From positions 1-18,805 of the forward strand of contig WOYJ01000119.1 of NCBI GenBank assembly GCA_011620845.1: a stretch of 18,805 nt of DNA, written 5' to 3'. The notes under the pieces are model-generated. The model had not been told where the DNA came from, ran no database searches, and saw nothing but the letters and a program-made list of their open reading frames with translations. Source of the stretch: Methanobacteriaceae archaeon. GTDB taxonomy: Archaea; Methanobacteriota; Methanobacteria; Methanobacteriales; Methanobacteriaceae. Below, in pieces: positions 1-8,176 of this stretch. Made by a program: the position numbers and the translations under genes. How positions within the stretch are numbered: the first letter of the stretch is position 1; the number at the start of each line of letters is the position of its first letter.

Positions 1-65
1 GCATACGGGATATTAAAGACTTACTGGGCTCTGAAATGGGGGCTATGGAAAAAGATGAAAAATAA
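1..65 (+). CDS. 3' end of an unidentified gene (partial)
   Basis: An open frame enters from the left edge and ends with TAA at 63-65, giving a short charged C-terminus (IRDIKDLLGSEMGAMEKDEK). The product cannot be named from about 20 residues. It converges with the antiporter pseudogene that ends at 116, leaving a 50-nt gap. The frame could also be chance, since only a short stretch is visible. Confidence 0.35.
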   Translation, partial: IRDIKDLLGSEMGAMEKDEK

Positions 66-115
66 ACGATATTTTGGTGGTGGAAATTTCAATTTTCCCA
101 TTTTTTTAGAAATAT

Positions 116-2056
116 CTAACTTCCATCATCCTTCCTGGTATAGATCAACACATCGTCCGGTTTCAGCTGGAAGTTATCTTCCAGGTCCCTTATGGTCTGA
201 TCTTTGCGGGCCACGGCGATAGGTGTCAAGTCCTGATCCTTAAGCAGAGATCTCCCAGCTTAACATCTTCTTCTATGGTGAATGAGGAGACTTGTATATC
301 TGTTAACGCATCATTGACGCTGCAGGTGTTGATTTCCCAGCTTGCAAGTGTTCTGAACATCTCGTATTCATCGGCCATGAGTTCATCCACAAATTTATGG
401 ACCTCATCATTTGTTAAGTGGTACTGATTCATCACCCTGGTGAATATTTCCACTGAAGTTTCAAATTCCTCAGGTATTACCTCATCAGCCCCTAAATTGT
501 GTAATTCTTCCATTTTATATATGTAACGGGTTCTAACTATGATATAAAGGGTTGGATTCATTTTTCTAGCCATATCTACTATTTTACGGCTTCCAACAGG
601 ATCCGAGATGGCATCACCATGACCCTGGCTTCTGTGATATTTAATTGATTTAATACAGTTGGTTGAGAAGCATCACCATAATATATGGGCTCCCCATCGC
701 CTTCTTCTTTCTCACGATTTGTGGGTTAACCTCGGCCATTACGTAGGGGATTTTTGCCTGTGAAGCAGCTCGAGCCATGTTTTTCTCGTTGACACCAAAT
801 CCAACTATGATCAGATGATCTGCTGGAGGAACTTTCTGAGGCCGGGGTATTGAATATGTTCCACTCAAGACTCGATCCGGGACCGGTAACACCTTTTCCA
901 GAATGTCAGATATCTGGTGTGCCCTATCCTTGAAGAAGGGAGTCAGGGACATGGTCAAGATTGTGACAGCCAGGATGGTCTGGAAGAATGGGTTGGTTAT
1001 CAGGTTGTACTGTACTCCAACTGCTGCCAGGACAAAATAGAACTCTCCTATCTGACTCAACATCAACCCCACCAGTACCATGACCCGGAAGGACAGTCCT
1101 AAAATTCCAGCCACAATTCCGGCAATCACCGATTTTAATAGGATTACAGCTATAGTTAAGAGGATTATAAGGGTTAAATTTTCTAACATGAAGCTAATAT
1201 TTAAGAGCATACCAATGGAGATGAAAAATAGGCTTAAAATATATCCTGAAAGGGTAGAATATTTCCAAGGGCCTGATGCTTGTATTCTGTATTTGATATT
1301 GTAAGACCAGCCAGAAAAGCACCTAATGCCAGAGATAATCCTAGAGTAGAGGTTATCCAAGTAATTCCAAAAACATATGACGATGATGGTTAAGAGGAAC
1401 AGATCCCGCCTCTTGAAGCGTACAATAAAGTGTAAAAGCTCAGGAACCAGCCAACGTCCGCTTACAAGGGTCAGGGCAATGAGGCCTACCCCCTCCCCAA
1501 ACCTAGGAGCATTGGCCAATTTTCAAGGGCAGAAGATTCGGCACCTGACAGGAGAGGTGCTAAAAGAATAACCACCACCAAGGCCAGATCCTGGAAGATG
1601 AGTATTCCCAGGGCCGTCCTTCCATGAATACTATCCAGTTGTTTTTTCTCCTGGAGAAGCCGCAGTATAATGGTCGTACTGCTGAAACAAATCAGGAGCC
1701 CTAAGAAGATCGATTCTGTAAATGGTAAACCCAAAGCCGGACCCGCGAGGAACACCGCCAGCACAGTGAGTCTTACCCGCAGGGAATCCCCTAGTATGGC
1801 GTATTTTTTTATCTGGGAGAATTTATTCATGTAAAAATCCATTCCAATGGTAAAAAGTAGAAATATAATTCCCAGCTCAGCTATAAGCTCAACCTGACTA
1901 ACCGATCCTATGAGCCCCAGCCCGTGAGGGCCGATAACTATTCCGGTTACAAAAAAATGCCAGGATGGAAGGCATCCTGATGAGGTTAAACATGAGGAGG
2001 ACTACGACTGATAGTCCTAATATGATTACAACGTCTTTTAATAAGGATACATCCAT
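116..2056 (-). pseudogene. Cation:proton antiporter, CPA2/KefB type with TrkA-N and TrkA-C domains, multiply frameshifted
   Basis: Spliced across frames, this reads as one CPA2-family antiporter of about 640 residues: a membrane Na+/H+-exchanger domain (start ATG 2056, MDVSLLKDVVIILGLSVV; GIVIGPHGLG; FLLFTIGMDF; GILIFQDLALV), then a cytosolic TrkA-N/RCK nucleotide-binding domain (LIIVGFGVNEKNMARAA; GEPIYYGDASQ), then a TrkA-C domain ending at TAG 116-118 (LTPIAVARKDQTIRDLEDNF). The family exchanges K+ or Na+ for H+ at the membrane, gated by nucleotide binding. The frame breaks near 1951-1957 (a run of seven A), 1489-1498 (C-rich run), 1369-1373 (A run), about 1235, about 704, about 615 and about 250. 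The translation on each side keeps family residues, so each break is a small indel. It is either a recent pseudogene or a region of bad base calls. As given, no full-length protein can be made. Confidence 0.85.
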
Positions 2057-2231
2057 AATTTAACTTCCTTTAAAATAGAACAGAAGGTATTCTGTACTTA
2101 AAATAGGATTTATCTGTAGTACTAGATTTATCTGTAGTAATATAAAAAAATATTATGTCTTGATTGTTAAACAATGTTTAATCGTCTTATTAAAAAGTAA
2201 AATTCAGGAAAACATTGCATTGAAATCAGTT

Positions 2232-2849
2232 TTAAATCCCTTTAAGTATTCTGTAGGCCAGTTGGATATGTTTTGATCCCTCATCTGTGCAGGGGCCGTG
2301 TCCAGGTAGGAGGTATTTGACCTGGAGTTCACTGAGCTTTTTTAAAGATTCCTGCATATCTTGAACACTACCTCCCAGGTCCATCCGGCCGAAGCCACCG
2401 TCTGCAAACACTGTGTCTCCTGAGATGAGGGTTTCTCCATCATATAGACATATGCCCCCACTGGTATGTCCCGGGGTGTGCAGGACTTCAAAATCGTAGA
2501 TATTATCCCCTTCCTGGAGTTTCCAGTCCACTCGCATCTCTCCCAGAGAGTCTCCGAACATCCTGGCTGCTGTAGCGAGATCATCCCCTTTTTCCAGGGA
2601 TTCAGCATCCTCCTGATGCATGGCCACCTTTAAATCTAGAAAACGGTTGCCACCGACATGGTCGTAGTGGTTGTGGGTGTTCACGATAAGGGAAAGGTCT
2701 GCAGGATTTATACCCCCATGCCCTAACGATTCAAGGATATAGTTTATGTTTGCTCCGGTTCCTGTGTCCACCAGTACATCCTCAAAAGAGTAGACGTTGG
2801 AGTCAAAACCCCTGCCTTCAACCATTACGATTCCATTGATTTTTCGCAT
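2232..2849 (-). CDS. Metallo-beta-lactamase-fold hydrolase (glyoxalase II-like)
   Basis: This is a 205-residue cytosolic metallohydrolase. The metal ligands of the family are all present: HxHxDH at residues 59-64 (THNHYDH), H128 in HTPGHTSGG, D145 in SGDTVF and H184 in LPGHG. This set normally binds two Zn or Fe ions and hydrolyses thioesters, phosphodiesters or lactones. The exact substrate cannot be read from the sequence; the compact length and SGDTVF/GGFGRMD motifs resemble glyoxalase II-like proteins. I chose ATG 2849 because AGAGGT lies just upstream, whereas the open frame extends 19 more codons without a ribosome binding site. The start lies only 48 nt downstream of tRNA-Trp, so it may be cotranscribed with the tRNAs. 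The 48-nt spacer is T-rich on the coding strand and could instead hold a terminator or a weak promoter. Confidence 0.9.
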   Translation of the reverse strand: MRKINGIVMVEGRGFDSNVYSFEDVLVDTGTGANINYILESLGHGGINPADLSLIVNTHNHYDHVGGNRFLDLKVAMHQEDAESLEKGDDLATAARMFGDSLGEMRVDWKLQEGDNIYDFEVLHTPGHTSGGICLYDGETLISGDTVFADGGFGRMDLGGSVQDMQESLKKLSELQVKYLLPGHGPCTDEGSKHIQLAYRILKGI

Positions 2850-2896
2850 GTTAACCTCTAACGAAATAGGAATAAAAAAATTTGAAAAGTAAAAAG

Positions 2897-3039
<143 letters not shown>

Positions 3040-3058
3040 TGATACTAGAAAATATCGG

Positions 3059-3064
3059 TTTAAA
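3059..3064 (-). promoter_or_regulatory. Candidate TATA box for tRNA-Trp
   Basis: TTTAAA centred about 22 nt upstream of the tRNA-Trp 5' end, inside an AT-rich spacer between the two tRNA genes. The spacing fits an archaeal promoter, but the spacer is AT-rich throughout and the tRNAs could be cotranscribed. Confidence 0.35.
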
Positions 3065-3076
3065 TTTATTTTAAAA

Positions 3077-3148
<72 letters not shown>

Positions 3149-3175
3149 ATAGTAGTAAAATTTACTATTTGTTGA

Positions 3176-3183
3176 TATTTAAA
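3176..3183 (-). promoter_or_regulatory. TATA box for tRNA-Cys
   Basis: TTTAAATA on the minus strand, about 30 nt upstream of the tRNA-Cys 5' end, with an AAGG run just upstream. The spacing suits an archaeal TATA box driving tRNA-Cys and perhaps tRNA-Trp and the hydrolase behind it. Confidence 0.55.
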
Positions 3184-3252
3184 CCTTACTACTTCAAATA
3201 ATAATCCCAAAAAAACCAATTGTCCCACTTAAAGCCGGGCAAAAGATATAAC

Positions 3253-3642
3253 CTATTTTAAATCGTATAAAATAATTACATCACTGGCATTAATCTGTGG
3301 AGGGTATGTCTGTAACATACGCCCCTCAAATCGGATTTCTATCTTCTGACCAGGGTGGAGATCAGCTACAGATACTTTTACCAACTTTTTCCCATATTTA
3401 TGGTATACAGTGGTATTTTTATTGATTATGATGGAAATATTCTGGGGATAGGAAACACCGCTTTGATATCCTTCCACTAATAAAGAATCAATTACCGTAG
3501 TATCCCCCTGTGGATTATCAGCGCATAAACCAATGATTACACCACTCATATCAACTCGATCACTACCGGTAGCTGTAAAAGTACCATAGACAACCCCTAA
3601 AAATAATACAAAGAGCAGTACCATTACAGTTATAACCCGCAT
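3253..3642 (-). CDS. Small exported or membrane-anchored protein, DUF3221-like
   Basis: The product is 129 residues from ATG 3642, which has GAGGAT about 5 nt upstream; an in-frame ATG five codons earlier lacks such a site. Residues 1-21 form a hydrophobic signal or anchor (MRVITVMVLLFVLFLGVVYG), placing the rest outside the membrane. The remainder is beta-rich: an N-terminal strand pair (SGVIIGL), a threonine/valine-rich middle, then a hallmark C-terminal segment (GQKIEIRFEGRMLQTYPPQ, INASDVIILY). This GQ..E.......YP.QI.A pattern resembles the DUF3221/YobA family of small secreted OB-fold-like proteins, whose function is unknown. It stands alone, 104 nt upstream of tRNA-Cys. Confidence 0.75.
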   Translation of the reverse strand: MRVITVMVLLFVLFLGVVYGTFTATGSDRVDMSGVIIGLCADNPQGDTTVIDSLLVEGYQSGVSYPQNISIIINKNTTVYHKYGKKLVKVSVADLHPGQKIEIRFEGRMLQTYPPQINASDVIILYDLK

Positions 3643-3956
3643 TTTATCCTCTTCCATGATAACGGTGAAATTGTTTTCGTGGCCTTTTTATTAATTATTT
3701 TGTTCATGCATTAATAGTTTTCGCTAAAATGATAACCTTTTCATAAATAATTTGCCATTACAAGATAGATCAAATATCAATAAAATAATTGGGTGATCAA
3801 CACATTGGTAATCTAAAAATAGGGGTAATTTTGGAAAAAGTATAGAAAAATTTGTAAGGATTATAATTACTGAACTGCCATTTGAAGTCAAATAAAAGAA
3901 TTAGCTCCTTCTATTTCTTGCTGTAATAAAAAAGGAATCTAATTGATTCGTGAGTG
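3643..3956. other. AT-rich intergenic stretch without a gene
   Basis: I see no reading frame with family features, no RNA fold I trust and no repeat. It separates the start of the DUF3221-like gene from the C-terminus of the methyltransferase pseudogene and presumably holds the promoter of the former. Confidence 0.5.
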
Positions 3957-4720
3957 TTATTTAATTCCGGTGCCTTCAAAAAAGTTGTAAAAAAACACAC
4001 CATCTGATTCTGTGGTTTTATATAAATCATTTATTCCTTTTTACCACGATTCACTATCTACCATATTCATATAAAGAGCTTGTTCTTTAACCCCTTCCAC
4101 CATGGCGATAATAGTCTTTTTATTGGAACCATCTACTAATTCAGGCTTACTTGAATCAACGTAAACCACTTTTGGTTGAACCTGGACTTCCTTAAATCCT
4201 GAACCCGTCATCAATGGATATATTATCCCTTCCAACCATAGGATTACATCCAAATATTTCCTGACACTCAATTAAACATTCCCATACATTTATAACTTCT
4301 TTTGTCTCTGGATAAAAATAACAGGACCCACGGTCACCTTCAATAACTGTAATTGAGCCCCTGTCTTTAAGAACCCTCTTCAAACTATTACGTGTGTCAA
4401 TGGGATCCTGCAAATGTTCTAGAACAAAACATACGAAGATATGATCAAAACTTTTATCTTCAAAAGGCAGGTTATGAAGATCTACTTGGACAAATTCCAC
4501 GTTTTCCTATTTTATTTTCCCCGATTAATTCCTTTGCCTGATTAATAGATGATTCAGATATATCTATTGAGGTTATCTCGGCGTAGTTCAAGTATTATTC
4601 TGGCACGGTTTTTCCCCGCCTTTGGTCTCAGTTATTAACCATCACAGAAATATTTTCCTCATGCAGAACTCCTGAAAAATTAATGCCCCGTTATCTGAGT
4701 GTTCGTCGCTTGGATACCAT
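3957..4720 (-). pseudogene. SAM-dependent methyltransferase (class I, type 11), broken
   Basis: Read across frames this is a class I methyltransferase of about 254 residues from ATG 4720 to TAA 3957-3959. Recognisable parts, in order: the motif I-II region ending YAEITSIDISESSINQAKEL (about 4590-4520), the motif IV region VDLHNLPFEDKSFDHIFVCF with LEHLQDP (4485-4390), KRVLKDRGSITVIEGDRG, then a C-terminal part (SGFKEVQVQPKVVYVD). After W (SESW) there is an in-frame TAA at 4041-4043, beyond which the same frame continues with family-like sequence (KGINDLYKTTESDGVFFYNF). Frames also break near 4505 (a run of four T), about 4215, and at least once in 4590-4700. The family methylates small molecules or proteins; the substrate is unknown. 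It is the last gene of the cluster starting at 7583, 21 nt after the EFR1-like gene. Confidence 0.75.
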
Positions 4721-4741
4721 TAAAGTTTTACTTTTTATAAA

Positions 4742-5573
4742 TTATTTCTTTAATAATAATTTCTGTCCAGCAATATCATCTGCCGTCGCATATGGGTGAG
4801 AATATCTTCCATTTTATTCTGTATAAGATTTTAAAAAGGGATTAGATCCGATTTGAACCGCCTGCTCTGGACAATAATTGAGACATGCGTCACAGTAAAA
4901 ACACTGAACATCGTCCTGCCATACCGGTTTTTCATTCACCCTTTTAACCTTGCCTGACAAGCAGACCTTTTCACAGGTTCCACAGTCAGCGCACTTTGAA
5001 TTCGAATAAAACTCAACATCATAGAACCTATTAAGAAATGGAAGAAGCAGAGATAGAACTGAAAAGGCGGGCAGGGGAGTGGTGAAATCCGTGTCCTTTT
5101 CCCGGCTTTTTCCCTATTTAAAACTATTTTCTGAATTGAATCCAGATTGTTTTGGACTTCTGCTTTCAGATCTGCTATTTCCTCATCTGTCGCGGGCTGC
5201 CAGTCTTCAAATTTCGGATCGTTACTGGCCATATTCAAACTAAAAAATGAATCTAAAACTTTGCCCTTTTTCTTCAAAATATTTTCAACATCAATAAATG
5301 CTCTGTGCTGGCTACCAGCCCGGGTTGCAACTGCAAAAACGTATTCAACCGATTTTATATTCAATTTTCCTAGAAACTTCCTTACAGGGACAGGGGACAT
5401 TGCCAAATGGATGGGAAAGACAAACCCTACAAGTTCTGCATCTGTTTCTATGATATTTCTTTTAAAAGGCTTATAATGGGTATTAATTTTGTTCCTGGGA
5501 TTCTTTTCCCTATCTCTTCCGCGATATGGAGTGAATTACCTGTTCCTGAAAAGTAATATATTTCAATGTCCAT
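4742..5573 (-). pseudogene. Flavodoxin/ferredoxin fusion (EFR1-like), broken
   Basis: The spliced product (about 277 residues from ATG 5573) has an N-terminal flavodoxin-like domain with the FMN phosphate loop SGTGNS (MDIEIYYFSGTGNSLHIAEE), a middle segment (GFVFPIHLAMSPVPVRKFL), and a C-terminal 2[4Fe-4S] ferredoxin with cysteine motifs CADCGTCEKVC and CFYCDACLNYCP. This matches EFR1-type ferredoxins, which pass electrons between flavin and iron-sulphur centres in the cytosol. The frame breaks near 5465 and 5105, and an in-frame TAA (4816-4814) interrupts the C-terminus, after which family-like sequence continues (NGRYSHPYATADDIAGQK) to TAA 4744-4742. It starts 27 nt after the flavodoxin gene stop and ends 21 nt before the methyltransferase start. 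As given it is non-functional, or the truncated form ending at 4814 could retain both domains if the frameshifts are base-calling errors. Confidence 0.8.
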
Positions 5574-5600
5574 TTTATCACCCAATGATCTTATTATCAA

Positions 5601-6068
5601 TTAAAATAAGACAGCGAAATTTTTTACCACTTCTTCTATTTTCTTATCTTTATGTTTATTCCAGACTATAATCCCGGTACCGACGATTTCTCCACCCTTT
5701 GACTCTGATAATTTCTTCATCTGACCAATGGCTCGGGTACCACCTGTCCATTCGAAACGTAACCCCTTGGTTACAAATAGCGCTACCTTCTTATTTTCAA
5801 GGGATGGTAACTGCTCCAGATATACTTGCATGGCCGGTGCCAGGCTAAATGCATGTACTGGAGAACCGAAAATTAAGGCATCATAACCCCCTATTTCGGG
5901 CGGATTTTCAAGCTGGATTTTGTCCTTGTTTTCCGGCCTATCTCCGCCCACCATGCTGACTCTTTTAATTTCAACATCGTTACCGGATTGGGTAAGTGCT
6001 TCTTGCAGTTTGGATGCAACAGAATAGGTATTGCCAGTCTGTGAATGAACAATTATCCCTACTTTCAT
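5601..6068 (-). CDS. Flavodoxin
   Basis: This 155-residue soluble FMN protein has the phosphate-binding loop SQTGNT at residues 9-14 right after the first strand (MKVGIIVH), and the second flavin-contact segment FGSPVHAFSLAPAM at 67-80. Length and fold order match short flavodoxins and related FMN electron carriers. It would carry electrons between cytosolic redox enzymes; the partner is likely the adjacent EFR1-like protein or its former target. The start ATG 6068 has AAAGGGG about 8 nt upstream. It sits between the lipoprotein gene (84-nt gap) and the EFR1-like pseudogene (27-nt gap), so the cluster is probably one transcript. It is the only intact flavodoxin in the window; another is reduced to its first codons at 8102. 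Confidence 0.9.
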   Translation of the reverse strand: MKVGIIVHSQTGNTYSVASKLQEALTQSGNDVEIKRVSMVGGDRPENKDKIQLENPPEIGGYDALIFGSPVHAFSLAPAMQVYLEQLPSLENKKVALFVTKGLRFEWTGGTRAIGQMKKLSESKGGEIVGTGIIVWNKHKDKKIEEVVKNFAVLF

Positions 6069-6152
6069 GAAAACGAACCCCTTTGTATATTAAAACCTTT
6101 TTTAAAAAATTAGATAAAAGAAGAGTAATTCTTCTTCTGGATTTATAGTATT

Positions 6153-6731
6153 CTAAGCTTTGCTTACTGATCCTCCACCATTGACTGTCTGTTGCACCTG
6201 AGGATTACCCTGATATTTTATAGAACCAGAACCAGTCACAGTCGCTACTAATGTTTGCACTGCATTTACTAAGGCTTCACCTTCTCCAGTGACAGTTACG
6301 ACGGCGTTTTGGGCGACTAAATCTTTGGCGTTGACAGTTCCTTGTCCAGTGATAGTTATAGCTAGCTGTTCAACATTACCGGTTGCGTTTATTATCCCGG
6401 GACCAGAAATAGTAAGGGCGGTTATATTCTTAACAGTGAGGTAGATCTTCACATCAGCGCTTGCCTTGCTTATTATTTCCAAACTAGGTCCTGTTTTTAT
6501 AATTTCAAGGTTAGATTTATCATTATCGCTGCCTTCCACTCTAATAGATTCATTATCTCCCTGTTCTATAATTATTGTACCGGGGCCAGTTAGAGAAGCT
6601 GCTGTTACTCCTTGAACATCTGGTGGATTATTTCCATTAGTACCAGACCCACTCCATGGAATGGTGCAGCCTGATATTGCCACTATTACACAAAACAACA
6701 CCCCAATTATTACATAGTATCTATTGTTCAT
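6153..6731 (-). CDS. Lipoprotein with head-GIN (DUF2807-like) beta-solenoid domain
   Basis: The 192-residue product has an N-terminal membrane segment ending in a lipobox-like ISGC (C22), so it is probably exported and anchored on the outer face of the membrane. After a Gly/Asn/Pro-rich linker the rest is a regular array of short beta strands rich in TGxGxxxx turns (LTGPGTIII, ISGPGIINATG, ITGQGTVNAKD, VTGEGEALVNA, VTGSGSIKYQG), as in the DUF2807 head-GIN family, which folds as a right-handed beta solenoid. A function for the family is not established; adhesion or ligand binding is the usual suggestion. The ribosome binding site AAGGAGGG precedes ATG 6731. It lies 60 nt after the hydrolase gene and 84 nt before the flavodoxin. 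Confidence 0.8.
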   Translation of the reverse strand: MNNRYYVIIGVLFCVIVAISGCTIPWSGSGTNGNNPPDVQGVTAASLTGPGTIIIEQGDNESIRVEGSDNDKSNLEIIKTGPSLEIISKASADVKIYLTVKNITALTISGPGIINATGNVEQLAITITGQGTVNAKDLVAQNAVVTVTGEGEALVNAVQTLVATVTGSGSIKYQGNPQVQQTVNGGGSVSKA

Positions 6732-6791
6732 AATATCCCTCCTTGGAAATAGTTAGACCGTCAGTGATAAAAATTTTTCTAAATTAATATT

Positions 6792-7583
6792 CTAAATTTT
6801 CTTCATCTTTAAAACTTCAGGCAGAGGATTATCAGTTATCAATGCCCTTAAAACATCGTTGAAGAGATCTGGTTTCTCCATATTCCACATGTGCCCCACT
6901 TTCCTGGCTACTGCCCCTTTTGAATTTGGGATTACATTCAGTAGTTCATCAGCCGATTCCTTTATGATCCTATAGTCTTTCTCCCCAAACATCACCAGCA
7001 CAGGCGTGTTCACCTTTTCAAGGCCGTTAGGTCTTTCAAAGAGCAAGTTTTCCCTTATGATCTGGTCAGAAGAATCCTCTGAGATAACATAGGTTGATTC
7101 CTTAAACTTTCTGATAAAGTTCCTCGGTATACCATAAGACCGTATGTAACTTCCAATCGAGAGATGATCATTTTTAACAGGGATATAAACCTTGATCAGG
7201 TAATCTAGTAGTTTTTGAAAACTTTCAGAGGGTGGGGTGGTGTTTACCAGCGCCCCACTTATCAGTGTGTGATCTGCGACCTCTGGAGCTGTGCTTAGAA
7301 TTTGAAGGACTACCTGGGCGCCGAGAGACATCCCCACCAGATGGGCCTTACCATTATGAGCTTTATCTAAAATGAGATCTATCAATATTTGTGCAGCGCC
7401 ATCTATGGTGAACGGTTCAACATCACTGCTATTTCCATGCTCTGGGAGGTCCGGGACTAAGCAGTGATAATCACTGAAGGCTTTAACCTGCTCATCCCAC
7501 ATCCAGCCGGCCATGTTGTAGCCGTGAATGAAGAGGATGGTCTCTTTGTTTTCTGGATTGGTTTCTTTGGTGTAGAGTTTCAT
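6792..7583 (-). CDS. Alpha/beta-fold hydrolase
   Basis: This is a 263-residue serine hydrolase of the alpha/beta superfamily. The catalytic set is visible: nucleophile S86 in the elbow GMSLG (84-88), acid D203 in FGEKD and base H231 in VGHMWNMEKP. The oxyanion-hole motif HGYNMAGWMW is at residues 20-29. A helical lid lies roughly at 115-185. No signal peptide is present, so it acts in the cytosol on an ester, thioester or C-C bond; the substrate is unknown. It is the first gene of a five-gene co-directional cluster and is divergent from the ArsR-type regulator across 141 nt, which suggests regulation by that protein. Confidence 0.87.
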   Translation of the reverse strand: MKLYTKETNPENKETILFIHGYNMAGWMWDEQVKAFSDYHCLVPDLPEHGNSSDVEPFTIDGAAQILIDLILDKAHNGKAHLVGMSLGAQVVLQILSTAPEVADHTLISGALVNTTPPSESFQKLLDYLIKVYIPVKNDHLSIGSYIRSYGIPRNFIRKFKESTYVISEDSSDQIIRENLLFERPNGLEKVNTPVLVMFGEKDYRIIKESADELLNVIPNSKGAVARKVGHMWNMEKPDLFNDVLRALITDNPLPEVLKMKKI

Positions 7584-7650
7584 GGTTGGTCTCCCAATAA
7601 TTAATCGGCAAGATGTAGATACTATATTTTTTTCATTAAATAACGCAAAC

Positions 7651-7660
7651 TATATATATA
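7651..7660. promoter_or_regulatory. TATA box in the hydrolase/ArsR divergent promoter
   Basis: TATATATATA lies about 70 nt upstream of each divergent start. For the + strand it predicts transcription starting near 7685, inside the palindrome at 7682-7697. Being symmetrical, it could also serve the hydrolase gene on the - strand. Confidence 0.55.
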
Positions 7661-7681
7661 AGGTTCAACAACCATATTTAC

Positions 7682-7697
7682 TTCGATACTTATCGAA
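7682..7697. promoter_or_regulatory. Perfect palindrome, candidate ArsR operator
   Basis: TTCGATA-CT-TATCGAA is a perfect 7-bp inverted repeat with a 2-bp centre. It lies about 27 nt upstream of the ArsR start and at the predicted transcription start. Dimeric winged-helix regulators bind such sites, so autoregulation by the adjacent protein is the simplest reading. This is inference from position and symmetry. Confidence 0.6.
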
Positions 7698-7724
7698 TTG
7701 TAAAAGTCAGATGGTGAATTCAAA

Positions 7725-8027
7725 TTGGATACCAAAAAAATGGCCAAGGTCTTTAAAGCTCTTTCAAACCCTAACCGGTTGGAATTGTACCTGCAAATCG
7801 TTGAAAAACAAGAAGCTAATTATAAAACAAACTATGGATGTCTTCTTTGTGAAATTACTGAATCCTTAAATATAGGCGCACCCACCATTTCTCATCATCT
7901 TAAAGAACTGACCAATGCCGAATTAATTTTCACCGAGATGAAGGGCAGGTATTTGGTGGCCAAGGTCAATGAGGGAATGGTTGACAAAATGAATGAGTTT
8001 TTAAATCTGAATAGGAGTGAACATTGA
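7725..8027 (+). CDS. ArsR-type winged-helix transcriptional regulator
   Basis: The product has 100 residues and is typical in length for ArsR-family repressors. Order: an N-terminal helix with the family signature KVFKALSNPNRLELYLQI (8-25), a C39-x2-C42 pair in YGCLLCEITESLNI at the place where metal-sensing ArsR proteins carry the ELCVCDL box, a recognition helix (GAPTISHHLKELTNAELI, 51-68) and a beta wing (EMKGRYLVAKV). The Cys pair could bind metal or react with thiols or oxidants, but this is not certain. The start is TTG 7725 with GGTGA 7 nt upstream; ATG 7740 is an alternative. It is divergent from the hydrolase-flavodoxin cluster and followed 74 nt later by the stump of a flavodoxin gene, which fits a redox or flavin-related regulon. 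Confidence 0.87.
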   Translation: MDTKKMAKVFKALSNPNRLELYLQIVEKQEANYKTNYGCLLCEITESLNIGAPTISHHLKELTNAELIFTEMKGRYLVAKVNEGMVDKMNEFLNLNRSEH

Positions 8028-8101
8028 ATTTCTTTAATAAAAATATAATTCGAAAGTTGTCAAATTATTAAACTTTGAAATGGTAAGACGGAAGTTGAAA
8101 A

Positions 8102-8176
8102 ATGAAAATTGCGATAATATACAAGTCCATACATCATGGAAATACCAAAAAAAGCTTCTGTCTAAAATGTTACTGA
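8102..8176 (+). pseudogene. Truncated 5' end of a flavodoxin-family gene
   Basis: The frame starts MKIAIIYKSIHHGNTKK, which is the first strand and FMN phosphate loop of a flavodoxin-like protein. After about 17 codons similarity stops and a TGA follows at 8174-8176. The break coincides with the end of a transposase remnant on the opposite strand (stop at 8162), so a mobile element or deletion removed the rest. It probably once formed an operon with the ArsR-type gene 74 nt upstream. Confidence 0.65.

Noticed and set aside
116..2056. Programmed ribosomal frameshifting in the antiporter gene
   Set aside because: About seven shifts in one gene, in both directions and without slippery-site/pseudoknot structure, cannot be programmed.
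4192..4500. Intact 102-residue methyltransferase
   Set aside because: It is only the middle of a longer gene; flanking frames supply the missing SAM-binding and C-terminal parts.
4041..4816. Recoded stop codons (pyrrolysine or selenocysteine)
   Set aside because: Both internal stops are TAA, whereas pyrrolysine uses TAG and selenocysteine TGA, and the same genes also have frameshifts.
7582..7869. Open + strand frame starting in the hydrolase/ArsR intergenic region
   Set aside because: It overlaps the ArsR-type gene in another frame and has no family features.
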